DNA of 64,000 nucleotides. It comes from Bowmanella pacifica. Lineage in GTDB: Bacteria; Pseudomonadota; Gammaproteobacteria; Enterobacterales; Alteromonadaceae. This document shows positions 7,885 to 16,631 of this stretch, one piece after another. How positions within the stretch are numbered: position 1 is the stretch's first letter; the number at the start of each line of letters is the position of its first letter. The stretch covers positions 62,001 through 126,000 of the forward strand of contig NZ_BMLS01000008.1 in the NCBI RefSeq assembly GCF_014645355.1, written 5' to 3'. Both the position numbers and the translations under genes were made by a program. The notes under the pieces are model-generated. The model searched no databases and was not told the origin of the DNA. It saw only the letters and a list, made by a program, of their open reading frames with translations.

Positions 7885-10272
7885 ATGCAAAAAGCCGTCG
7901 AACTCAATGCCCTACAACTAACCGCCAAACCCAGTCGTCGCCTGATTAATCAGGCGTTAAGTGATGAGCAGGCGCTAAGTGCGACATTTATCGGTCAGCA
8001 CCGGGCCCGCGAGGCGCTGAACTTTGGCTTGGGTATTGATGCGAAAGGGTACAATCTTTATGTCATGGGCGAGGTGGCGACAGGCCGTTTTACCCTAGTG
8101 CATGAATATATTGCCAAGCATGTAAACAGCTCGCCGACCCCAGACGACTGGTGTTACATCAATAACTTTGATGATGAGCGAGAGCCTTTTACGCTGCGTT
8201 TGCCTGCGGGTGAAAGCCGTAAACTGTCGACCGATCTTAATAGTCTGGTTGATGAGTTACTGGATACATTTCCTGCCGCCTTTGATAACCCGGGTTACCA
8301 GCGCAAGAAAGCCAATATTAAACGCCAGTTTGAGCAGCGCTATGAGAAGGCGATTGCTGAAGTGGAGCAGTTTGCCCAGCGCAACAGCGTGGCCTTGTAT
8401 GAAGAGAACGGCACCATTAGCTTCTCGCCGATTGTGAATGGCAAGCCGATAACCGATGAAGAGTTTGCGACAGCGTCGGAACAACAGCGCCAACAGTTTT
8501 ATGACATTATCGTGCAGTTGGAAGAAAAGCTCAGTGAGCAATTACTGGAATTGCCGCAATGGAAGCGAGAGTCTTCCGAACAAGCGCGGGCACTGACTCG
8601 GGAAACGGCAGAGCAGGGTATCAAACCGCTTTTGAAAGAGCTGGAGCATAAATATTCCGCGGACTTAGGGATCCTGAAATTTCTGCGTCAACTGAAACCC
8701 CACCTGATTGAGACGGTGATTGAGGTGCTCGGCGAGGAAAACAAAGATGAAAAATCCGAAGACTTTGACCGCCGTACCGTGCTGGAAGAACAATATCTGC
8801 CGAATATTCTGGTTAGCCATGAGTTAAATGGCGGTGCACCTGTGGTGTATGAGCCCAATCCAACCTATCAGAATCTGTTTGGCAGAGTGGAATATACCAA
8901 CGTCCAAGGTTCGGTATTTACCAACTACCGTATGATTCGACCTGGTGCTTTGCATAAAGCCAATGGCGGCTACTTGTTACTGGACGCGGATAAAATGATT
9001 CAGCAACCCTATGTATGGGAAGCGCTCAAGCTGGTGCTGAAGCGTGGTGAGCTGAAGATGGATATCCAACAACATGATATTGGCATGGTCAATTCGGTTA
9101 CCCTCAACCCGCAAAGTATCCCGGTTAAAGTTAAAGTGGTGCTGCTTGGATCGCGGGATCTCTATTACACCTTGCAGGAATATGAAGACGAATTCCATGA
9201 GCTGTTCCGGGTATTAGTAGACTTTGATTCTGAGATCCCTTTGGACAAGGACACCTTGTACGATTTTGTAGGCCGGGTACGCTGTCATGTTCAGGAGATG
9301 GGACTGAGCGGTATCTCTGCTAAGGCTATGTACAGATTGGTGGAATACAGCCTGCGATTGGCCGAGCATCAGCATCGCTTGTCGGCGCGTTTTGCCGACG
9401 TTATCGAACTGTTGCACGAAGCGCAGTTTTTCTGTGTGAAGCAAAACACCGATGAGGTGGATGTTACCCATATTGAAGCCGCGCTGGAGGCAAAAACGCA
9501 GCGCAGTGGCCGCATCAGCCAGGCCTTGCTGGACGATATCAAAGAAGGCCAGATCCTGATTGAAACCGATGGTGAAGCCATTGGTAAGGTTAATGGTCTC
9601 ACTGTGCTGGAAATTGGCGACAGTTTATTTGGTACGCCAGCCCGTATTACGTCCACCGTGTATGTGGGTGCTAATGGCGTGGTGGATATTGAGCGGGAAG
9701 TGGAACTGGGCCGCTCTATTCACTCCAAAGGGGTGATGCTGCTAACCGGCTATCTGGGCCATAAATATGCCCAGTTATTTCCGCTGACGTTGTCGGCTAA
9801 CATTGCTATCGAGCAATCTTATGGTCAGATTGACGGTGACAGCGCTTCACTGGCGGAATTGGTTGCGCTGCTTTCAGCCTTGACCTTAGTCCCGGTTAAG
9901 CAAGGCTTGGCGGTAACCGGTTCCATCAATCAATATGGACAAGTGCAGAGCATCGGCGGCGTAAATGAAAAAATTGAGGGTTTCTTCAAGCTATGCGCGC
10001 ATCGTGGTCTGACCGGTGAGCAAGGTGTGGTTATCCCCAAATCTAACGAAGTGAACCTGATGCTGGATAAGGAAGTGGTTCAGGCCGTGAAAGCCGGACG
10101 TTTCCATATTTATTCGGTGGAAACCGTGGATCAGGCCGCAGAAATTCTGATGGGACGTGAAGCCGGTGAGCTTAGCCCCCGGGCTCGTTTCCCCAAAGGC
10201 AGTATTAACAGTTTGGCAGTGAGTCGTCTAAGTCAGATTGCCAGTATCGTCAACGGTGCTGACGAGGACTAG
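7885..10272 (+). CDS. LonB/LonH-type ATP-dependent protease (S16 family, YcbZ-like)
   Basis: Cytoplasmic AAA+ serine protease of the S16 family. From the ATG at 7885 the product is 795 residues; an in-frame TTG at 7852 would add 11. The N-terminal part has a degenerate Walker A (GEVATGRFT, Arg in place of the usual Lys), as in the LonB-like branch, followed by a long helical insertion (about 110-290). The AAA core resumes with GGYLLLDADKM and the arginine-rich lid. The C-terminal protease domain has the catalytic Ser in DGDSASLAE and the catalytic Lys in GGVNEKIEGF. It is longer than E. coli YcbZ and similar in length to Vibrio/Pseudomonas homologues. Its stop codon shares the CTAG at 10269-10272 with the convergent downstream gene. 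Substrates are unknown. Confidence 0.88.
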   Translation: MQKAVELNALQLTAKPSRRLINQALSDEQALSATFIGQHRAREALNFGLGIDAKGYNLYVMGEVATGRFTLVHEYIAKHVNSSPTPDDWCYINNFDDEREPFTLRLPAGESRKLSTDLNSLVDELLDTFPAAFDNPGYQRKKANIKRQFEQRYEKAIAEVEQFAQRNSVALYEENGTISFSPIVNGKPITDEEFATASEQQRQQFYDIIVQLEEKLSEQLLELPQWKRESSEQARALTRETAEQGIKPLLKELEHKYSADLGILKFLRQLKPHLIETVIEVLGEENKDEKSEDFDRRTVLEEQYLPNILVSHELNGGAPVVYEPNPTYQNLFGRVEYTNVQGSVFTNYRMIRPGALHKANGGYLLLDADKMIQQPYVWEALKLVLKRGELKMDIQQHDIGMVNSVTLNPQSIPVKVKVVLLGSRDLYYTLQEYEDEFHELFRVLVDFDSEIPLDKDTLYDFVGRVRCHVQEMGLSGISAKAMYRLVEYSLRLAEHQHRLSARFADVIELLHEAQFFCVKQNTDEVDVTHIEAALEAKTQRSGRISQALLDDIKEGQILIETDGEAIGKVNGLTVLEIGDSLFGTPARITSTVYVGANGVVDIEREVELGRSIHSKGVMLLTGYLGHKYAQLFPLTLSANIAIEQSYGQIDGDSASLAELVALLSALTLVPVKQGLAVTGSINQYGQVQSIGGVNEKIEGFFKLCAHRGLTGEQGVVIPKSNEVNLMLDKEVVQAVKAGRFHIYSVETVDQAAEILMGREAGELSPRARFPKGSINSLAVSRLSQIASIVNGADED

Positions 10273-11093
10273 CGCTGATTCAGCATGGATTGGCTGAGTT
10301 GTTCAGCCAATTCGATATCATCCGCCGTGGCGGTATTTTGCAACCGTCGTTCTTGCCATTGGTACTGATTGCTTAGATCTGGGTCTAACTGCTGCAACAT
10401 CTTTAGGTAGGCCAGCGCTTTTGCTGTTGACTGGTTACCCATTCGCTGTCCTGCTGCATCTCTGACTAGTAACTGTAGGGCGTCAACATTGCCTTGATGC
10501 GCGGTGTTCTCCAACAGCTGTTGCCTAAGCGTCAGATAGTCTTGCCTGGCCTTTACATAAGCATCCCGTTCCAGATTGTCCTGGCCTGTGGCCTGCAGAT
10601 AGAGTTTGGCGGACACTTTGCCTATTTCCACCGCCGCTTGTGGATGTCCTGCCTGGGCAGCATCCATCAGTAATGATGCAAAACGGTTCTTCTGCTCTCG
10701 GCTGATGCCCCGGCAGTATTCGTATCTGTCGTAATTGTTGGCAAATGAGCTACTGGAGTCACCTGTTCGACGAAGTTCATCTAATTTTTGCTGGTGCGCC
10801 TCGTCGCTATCGGCACTGTAAAAACACCAAGATAAATTGCGGCCCAACTGATAGGTGGCATTGATATCCTGCTGCTGTACGCCAGCCTCGAGTTTGCTTA
10901 AGCCTAGCTGTAAGGGATGCGACAGACGCCAGTCTGTGACTGGCTTAATGCTAGGTGCGCTGGACGGTAACGCCGCGTGCGCAAGACGCTGCTTGGACGT
11001 TAGCGGGGCAGGGGGATCTTGCTCCGACTGAGATGGCCACAACCACCCTATCACTAGCGAAAAGATGAGGATACTGGCAAAAACGTAACGCAT
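10269..11093 (-). CDS. Membrane-anchored helical-repeat protein, unknown function
   Basis: A 274-residue protein with an N-terminal transmembrane anchor or signal (about 2-20) and a Pro/Ser-rich linker. The remainder is almost all helical, with short Ala-rich repeats such as LMDAAQAGHPQAAVEIGKVSAKLYLQA, resembling Sel1/TPR-type repeats. Two Cys (NLSWCFY and YEYCRG) could pair in the periplasm. Such repeats normally mediate protein-protein contact. No specific function is recognised. The last codon region overlaps the Lon-type protease stop through the shared CTAG. Confidence 0.7.
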   Translation of the reverse strand: MRYVFASILIFSLVIGWLWPSQSEQDPPAPLTSKQRLAHAALPSSAPSIKPVTDWRLSHPLQLGLSKLEAGVQQQDINATYQLGRNLSWCFYSADSDEAHQQKLDELRRTGDSSSSFANNYDRYEYCRGISREQKNRFASLLMDAAQAGHPQAAVEIGKVSAKLYLQATGQDNLERDAYVKARQDYLTLRQQLLENTAHQGNVDALQLLVRDAAGQRMGNQSTAKALAYLKMLQQLDPDLSNQYQWQERRLQNTATADDIELAEQLSQSMLNQR

Positions 11094-11320
11094 AAGTGGG
11101 CAGCGCTCTTAGTCTGAAGCTATGTTGTTCGCGGCATCCTACACTAATTGGTATTGTTCAGGGTAAGGGAAAGCTTAACCTTTGCTAAGGTCCGTGGGTA
11201 ATTGAGTAGCTGGCACAGCCCACCAGCAGCGTTAAAGCGATGCATATCCCAACTTCATATCCATGTTGTCCGTTTGCAATGTTAAGCAAAACGTGTCGGG
11301 CTAGTTGTGTTCGCCTGACG

Positions 11321-11941
11321 TTATTTGGGGGGCAGGTTTTGCGCCGGAATCAGCTTTTTAGCTACCCAGTAATCCAGGCTCACGTAGCGGCCTGCACCAG
11401 TAAAAAACAACATTAACAACATCACAAAATAGGTAATAGAAAACTCGATACCATTATTCAGAATGACAAAATTGCCACTGCTAGTCAGCCACTCATAGTT
11501 GCCATATTCCTGCAGCAGTTGTTTGGCCATGGCCAGTTTGTCAGTTGAATCCAGCACTTGCTGATTAACAAAAATGCCATTGGGATCCGCTATAGCTTGC
11601 CAGCCGTTTTGCCAGTGTACGCTGACCGCAGCGACCAGCATGGTTGCCATTAAAGGAATACTGATGTAGCGCACGGCGACACCCAGCAATAGGCAAATGG
11701 CACCGAGCAATTCTGTCCAGGTTGCCAGCCATGCCATCAGCGCTGGAAAGGGGAGACCTAAACCCCATTCGTGGTTGCCGAACCATTCCACTACGTCATC
11801 AAAGCCGTCCAACTTGTTCATTCCCGCCATCCAGAAAATGGGCACCAGATACAGGCGCATAGCCAGCGGACCGAGGAAATCGAGCTGACGACTGTGGTTT
11901 AAGCCATGATGAAATCGTTGGGCATAGGGCGTTAAGAGCAT
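11321..11941 (-). CDS. DoxX-family membrane protein, HvfX-like
   Basis: Integral inner-membrane protein of about 206 residues from the ATG at 11941, which has TGGAA upstream; an in-frame ATG at 12001 would add 20. Four hydrophobic helices follow the DoxX pattern: LAMRLYLVPIFWMAGMNKL, LMAWLATWTELLGAICLLLG, ISIPLMATMLVAAVSVHW and FSITYFVMLLMLFFTG. The motif VEWFGNxEWGLGLPFP and the WQNGWQAIADP loop resemble proteins named HvfX, a maturation factor found with HvfA-type copper-binding RiPP precursors. No HvfA/HvfB/HvfC genes are adjacent, so this may be a stand-alone paralogue. A role in redox or membrane stress is plausible but unproven. Confidence 0.75.
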   Translation of the reverse strand: MLLTPYAQRFHHGLNHSRQLDFLGPLAMRLYLVPIFWMAGMNKLDGFDDVVEWFGNHEWGLGLPFPALMAWLATWTELLGAICLLLGVAVRYISIPLMATMLVAAVSVHWQNGWQAIADPNGIFVNQQVLDSTDKLAMAKQLLQEYGNYEWLTSSGNFVILNNGIEFSITYFVMLLMLFFTGAGRYVSLDYWVAKKLIPAQNLPPK

Positions 11942-12082
11942 AGGTATTCCAGAGTGGGGTGAAACTATAGTTGCTTTGACCTGATGTTTGCGTAAAAGCA
12001 TTCATCTATTTTCACCAGAATAGCCCCCGGGCAGGTCTTTGCTGGTTAAAGGTACCCCGGGGCTTGTCGGCTGCCGTTTATA

Positions 12083-13603
12083 TCAAGCTTGTTCCAGTTG
12101 TTCCGGACAATGTGCCAACTGCAGTATGTCGCCCTGTTCATCTTCCGTTTCGAGTTTGACATCAAAGCCCCACAGCCGGTGCAAATGCTTCATAACTTCT
12201 TTGTTGCTGTCTGCCAGGGGGATGCGATTGTGTGGCACGTAGCGCAGCGTCAGCGCACGGTCACCACGCACATTGACGTTATAGACCTGGATATTGGGCT
12301 CAAGATTACTCAGGTTGTATTGCGCCGAGAGCTTCTCACGCAGTATCTGATAGCCTTCGGCGTTGTGGATGGCGGCGACTTGCAAATGACTGTCTTTGTC
12401 ATCGTCATGAATCGCAAATAAACGGAAGTCGCGCATTAGCTTAGGAGACAGAAACTGGCTGATAAAGCTCTCGTCCTTAAAGTTCTGCATCGCGAAATGC
12501 AACGTTTGCTGCCAGTCAGAACCGGCAATTTCGGGAAACCACTGTTTGTCCTCGGCGGTGGGGTGCTGGCAAATACGTTTAATATCCATAAACATATTAA
12601 AGCCCAATGCATAGGGGTTAATACCTGAGTAGTAGGGACTGTTATAGTCTGGCTGTGCAACCACGTTGGTGTGGCTGTGCAGAAACTCCAGCATAAAACG
12701 TTCGGTGACTTTTCCTTCGTCATACAGGTGGTGGAGAATGTGGTAGTGCCAGAAGCACGCCCAGCCCTCGTTCATTACCTGGGTTTGTTTTTGAGGATAA
12801 AAATACTGCGAGACCTTCCTCACGATACGCACCAGTTCGCGTTGCCATGGCTCTAGCAACGGCGCATTCTTTTCAATGAAATACAGAATGTTTTCCTGCG
12901 GTTCGGCGGGGAAGCGTTTACGTTTGGGATCGGCTTCGTTGTCGTGTCGCTGCGGTAAGGTCCGCCATAGCTCATTAACCTGAGATTGTAGGTATTTTTC
13001 GCGGCTTTTTTGACGTTCCTGTTCCTCTCGCAAGGACAGTTTTTGTGGCCGTTTATATCTGTCCACACCAAAATTGGCCAACGCATGACAAGAGTCCAGG
13101 GTGGCTTCCACCTCGGCAATGCCATATTTTTCCTCACAGCGAGCCACATAGTTTTTTGCAAACACCAGATAGTCAATAATTGAACTGGCATCGGTCCAGG
13201 TTTTAAATAAATAGTTGTTTTTGAAAAAGCTATTGTGTCCATAGCAGGCATGAGCCATCACCAGCGCCTGCATGGTAATGGTGTTTTCCTCCATCAGATA
13301 GGCAATACATGGATCTGAATTAATCACAATTTCATAAGCCAAACCCATCTGGCCGCGTTTATAGCCTTGCTCGGTCTGGATAAACTTCTTGCCGTATGAC
13401 CAGTGGGTATAGTTGATGGGCATGCCGATACTGGCATAAGCATCCATCATTTGTTCGGCCGTGATGATTTCTATCTGGTTGGGGTAAGTGTCCAGCTTGT
13501 AATGCTTGGCAACCCGATCGATATTGGCCAGATACTGGTCAAGTAATTCAAAAGTCCAGTCGGGCCCGTCAGACAGGGGATGGCCTTTACGTCGTTTGGT
13601 CAT
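12083..13603 (-). CDS. ycgB: SpoVR family protein (YcgB-like)
   Basis: A 506-residue cytoplasmic protein of the SpoVR family (E. coli YcgB is about 510). Seen: the N-terminal SDGPDWTFELLDQYLANIDRVA, the conserved His-rich segment WACFWHYHILHHLYDEG (about 315) and the HSHTNVVAQPDYNSPYYSGINPYALGF block. The ATG at 13603 is chosen because AGGAGG lies 7 bases upstream; a start at 13642 would add 13 residues with no such site. SpoVR proteins act with PrkA and YeaH-type proteins in stress and starvation; those two genes lie about 8 kb away, on the same strand. The SpoVR mechanism is not established. Confidence 0.9.
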   Translation of the reverse strand: MTKRRKGHPLSDGPDWTFELLDQYLANIDRVAKHYKLDTYPNQIEIITAEQMMDAYASIGMPINYTHWSYGKKFIQTEQGYKRGQMGLAYEIVINSDPCIAYLMEENTITMQALVMAHACYGHNSFFKNNYLFKTWTDASSIIDYLVFAKNYVARCEEKYGIAEVEATLDSCHALANFGVDRYKRPQKLSLREEQERQKSREKYLQSQVNELWRTLPQRHDNEADPKRKRFPAEPQENILYFIEKNAPLLEPWQRELVRIVRKVSQYFYPQKQTQVMNEGWACFWHYHILHHLYDEGKVTERFMLEFLHSHTNVVAQPDYNSPYYSGINPYALGFNMFMDIKRICQHPTAEDKQWFPEIAGSDWQQTLHFAMQNFKDESFISQFLSPKLMRDFRLFAIHDDDKDSHLQVAAIHNAEGYQILREKLSAQYNLSNLEPNIQVYNVNVRGDRALTLRYVPHNRIPLADSNKEVMKHLHRLWGFDVKLETEDEQGDILQLAHCPEQLEQA

Positions 13604-13825
13604 TTCACTCCTCCTGATATCTGTCTTCAGTATGCGGCTCATAACCTAAACCGCCGAAATAGAACAAATTTGTGGCAATTCACAGGCCCATGTCTGGAGT
13701 ATAGTTCAAGTTCTGGTCTGGCAAGGGCATGGCCTTCTCAAGTAACAGACAAATTTTGTTCTGGGCTTTACAGCGGACAGCATGCGAGCCATAACTATGC
13801 GTGTCAGTACGAACGAGGAAATGGC

Positions 13826-14740
13826 ATGTCAGACTTATTGAAAGCGGCAGGTGAGTGTACAGAGCACGATAAGCCCTGCTCAGGGATTGAAATGATAGTG
13901 TCTCCCAAAGATAAGGATATTGGCGGGTTTTATGTCCGTCGCTGTTTGCCTGTTGCCAAGCTGCGTTCCGTGGGGCCTTGGATTTTCTTTGATCATATGG
14001 GGCCGGCTGATTTTAGTGCGGGGGAGGGGATTGATGTACGCCCTCATCCGCACATTAATTTAGCCACTGTTACCTATCTGTTTGAAGGCGAGATATTGCA
14101 TCGAGACTCGCTTGGTAGTCTGCAGGCCATTAAGCCTGGGGATATCAATCTGATGGTGGCTGGGTCAGGCATAGTGCACTCTGAGCGAGAGCGGCCCGAA
14201 GTGCGGGAAACGGCGCACCGCTTGCACGGTTTACAACTTTGGCATGCATTACCCGAAGCGGTTGAGGAGACTAAACCCGCCTTTTACCATTATGGTGTGG
14301 AAGCCATTCCCAGTGTGACGATTGACGATGTGCCCATCAGAGTCATGATGGGACGGGCCTATGGCGTAGTCTCTCCGGTGAAAACGTTCAGTGATACCCT
14401 GTATCTGGAAGCTTTTCTCAAACCAGGTCAAACCTTAGTGTTGCCCCATACGCCAGAGCGCGCTGTGTATGTTGCGAAAGGGGGCGTGACTATCAATGGT
14501 ACTGATGTGCCAGAGCACAGCTTGGCGCTGTTGACGCCAGATTGCGAGATCCTTGTCAGTGCAACGGCTGAAACGCGTTTGGCGCTAATAGGTGGTGAAC
14601 CTTTAGGTGAACGTTTTATGTTCTGGAATTTTGCTTCTAGTCGTAAAGAGCGGATTGAGCAGGCGATGGCGGATTGGAAAGCGCAGCGATTTGCCCAAGT
14701 ACCGGGCGATGAGGACGAGTTTATTCCTTTGCCTGATTAG
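13826..14740 (+). CDS. Pirin family bicupin protein
   Basis: A 304-residue bicupin of the pirin family, which includes quercetin 2,3-dioxygenases and redox regulators. The N-terminal cupin carries the family signature with metal ligands HPHINLATVTYLFEGE and HRDSLGS, then GDINLMVAGSGIVHSER. The second cupin (about 175-290) follows. Metal-ligand histidines of the first cupin appear intact, so iron-dependent activity is possible. The start at 13826 has GAGGA 7 bases upstream; the open frame reaches back to 13580, but that part overlaps the SpoVR gene and lacks pirin similarity. Divergent from SpoVR with about 220 bases between. Confidence 0.88.
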   Translation: MSDLLKAAGECTEHDKPCSGIEMIVSPKDKDIGGFYVRRCLPVAKLRSVGPWIFFDHMGPADFSAGEGIDVRPHPHINLATVTYLFEGEILHRDSLGSLQAIKPGDINLMVAGSGIVHSERERPEVRETAHRLHGLQLWHALPEAVEETKPAFYHYGVEAIPSVTIDDVPIRVMMGRAYGVVSPVKTFSDTLYLEAFLKPGQTLVLPHTPERAVYVAKGGVTINGTDVPEHSLALLTPDCEILVSATAETRLALIGGEPLGERFMFWNFASSRKERIEQAMADWKAQRFAQVPGDEDEFIPLPD

Positions 14741-14814
14741 TGCTGTCACTGGTGCGAGAGCTGTCAGCTTTGGTAGGATGCGGTGTGGTAGTTTCAGGCT
14801 AAAGGAGTGCCGGT

Positions 14815-16536
14815 GTGTCGCAAAATGCTATCCCATCCCCATTGTTGGTGTTAATCGCATTACTTCAAGGGTTAATGTTACTGGGCCTGCATCAGGCCAT
14901 GTCATGGCAATTTTGGCCTTATCAAGATCCTGCCTGGCTTTATGCCCTGTACGCTGGGGTGTTGACCGGCCCATTGCTGTTGTTGCTAGGGCTGAGTAAC
15001 ACCAATTTTCGCTTTATGCTGCAAAGTTCCCTGGCCTTTAGTTTGGTTTCCGGCTTGCTGGGTTACTATGTCGGCAGTCAGGCAAGCCCGCCGGATGAGG
15101 TTGGTTTAGGTATATTACTGCCGGCACTGATTGTGACGCTGACCATCGCTACCTTTAAAAGCCTGATGTATCTGCAACTTGGCATTCCTAGCCTGAAAAC
15201 GGCCAATATTAACTATTCTGAGTTGTTCGCTCATTCATGGCGAAACTTTCTGACCATGGGGTTAGCCCTGCTCTTTAGCCTGGGTATCTGGTTGCTGCTA
15301 ATGCTATGTGCCGCGCTTTTTGATGCCATAGGCCTGAAGTTTTTTGAACAGTTGTTTACCACCAGTTGGTTCTACTATCCTGTGCTGTCAATGGCCATGG
15401 GATTGGGGATTGGTCTGTTTCGCCGGCAGTCTGGCATTGTCGACACCATAGTGCATATTCAGCAGTTGCTGGTGAAATGGATGCTGGTGATGTTAGTGCT
15501 GGTGTCGGTGTTATTTTTGGCAACCTTGCCTTTTACCGGCTTAGCACCGCTTTGGGAGTCCGGTGGCAGTACCCTGATTTTATGGATGCTGGCGTTACTG
15601 TTGTTCTTTGTCAACGCGACTTACCAGCATCAGGCTGACCCACACATTTACCCGCGTTGGCTGCACCGCCTGATTTATCTGAGTTTGTTGTTGATGCCGG
15701 TGTATAGCTTGATTAGCGCCTATGGCCTGTACATGCGGGTGGCGCAATATGGCTGGTCGGTATCACGTTGCTGGGCAGTGTTGTTATGGCTACTGCTGAG
15801 TCTTTTTGCTCTGGGGTATGCCAGTCAGATCTTGCGGCATAAGGACAATTGGCTGCAGGGGCTGGGCAGAGTCAATATCCCCATGGGACTGACGGTATTA
15901 CTGGCTATGTTGTTGGTCAATTCACCGCTACTGAATTTTATGCAGATCTCGGCTAATAGCCAGATGGCCAGACTGAGTCAGGACAAACTGGCAGCAGACG
16001 AGGTCGACATTCACTATTTTCACTCTCAGCTCGCCGGACCAGGTTATCGTGCCCTACAGAAAATTCGTGCGGACTATGGGCAAACCTACCCTGAGCTGAG
16101 TATGCGAATTGACGCGCTCTACCAAAAAAACGAGGAGATGGATCTGGCAGCGTTTCAGGTGCAACTAGCAAAGGTGATAGAAGGGGCTGAAAGCACTTGG
16201 CCGGACGGCCTGTTGGCGGCTATTACCCAACACTTGCATGAGCAGCCCTGGCGTTTAGCGCAAAATCAGGGCTATTACCTCAAAGCAGTGGATCTCAATA
16301 GCGATGGTCAGCAAGATTTCCTGTTAATGGAGGAAAGCATACACCAGCCTGAGTTCAGTTTGTATTATTTAACGGACGACGGCTGGCAGGTGAAGTCTCT
16401 ACACCTGCGGATTGCGCCGGATACGGATCTAAAAGCGCTAACCGCGGCGATAAAATCATCTGACTTTGCTGTGGTTTTACCCAAATGGCAGCAGATTCGT
16501 GTGAAAGGCTTGACACTTTACACCGAGCCGGAATAA
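14815..16536 (+). CDS. DUF4153 polytopic membrane protein
   Basis: A 573-residue inner-membrane protein of unknown function, with about eleven hydrophobic helices in the first 390 residues and a soluble C-terminal domain (about 395-573). The layout resembles DUF4153 proteins of Shewanella and Alteromonas. The C-terminal part includes a short FG-GAP-like calcium motif (DLNSDGQQDFLLM), suggesting an extracytoplasmic domain. The start is GTG at 14815, supported by AAAGGAG 7 bases upstream. It is followed after about 95 bases by the M13 peptidase gene on the same strand. Confidence 0.75.
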   Translation: MSQNAIPSPLLVLIALLQGLMLLGLHQAMSWQFWPYQDPAWLYALYAGVLTGPLLLLLGLSNTNFRFMLQSSLAFSLVSGLLGYYVGSQASPPDEVGLGILLPALIVTLTIATFKSLMYLQLGIPSLKTANINYSELFAHSWRNFLTMGLALLFSLGIWLLLMLCAALFDAIGLKFFEQLFTTSWFYYPVLSMAMGLGIGLFRRQSGIVDTIVHIQQLLVKWMLVMLVLVSVLFLATLPFTGLAPLWESGGSTLILWMLALLLFFVNATYQHQADPHIYPRWLHRLIYLSLLLMPVYSLISAYGLYMRVAQYGWSVSRCWAVLLWLLLSLFALGYASQILRHKDNWLQGLGRVNIPMGLTVLLAMLLVNSPLLNFMQISANSQMARLSQDKLAADEVDIHYFHSQLAGPGYRALQKIRADYGQTYPELSMRIDALYQKNEEMDLAAFQVQLAKVIEGAESTWPDGLLAAITQHLHEQPWRLAQNQGYYLKAVDLNSDGQQDFLLMEESIHQPEFSLYYLTDDGWQVKSLHLRIAPDTDLKALTAAIKSSDFAVVLPKWQQIRVKGLTLYTEPE

Positions 16537-16631
16537 ATGCGGTGCCTGGCATCCGGGTATGATTTCCCGTAAGGTCAGGGTTCAGGCTGGAACGGCAAGA
16601 TAACAATAACGACATAATAAAAGAGGAACGA

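Noticed and set aside
11321-12005. A complete Hvf-type copper RiPP cluster
   Set aside because: Only the HvfX-like gene is present; no short Cys-rich precursor or HvfB/HvfC gene is adjacent.
12002-12082. Terminator after the SpoVR gene
   Set aside because: An imperfect AGCCCC/GGGGCT repeat is present, but the loop is long and no U-run follows.
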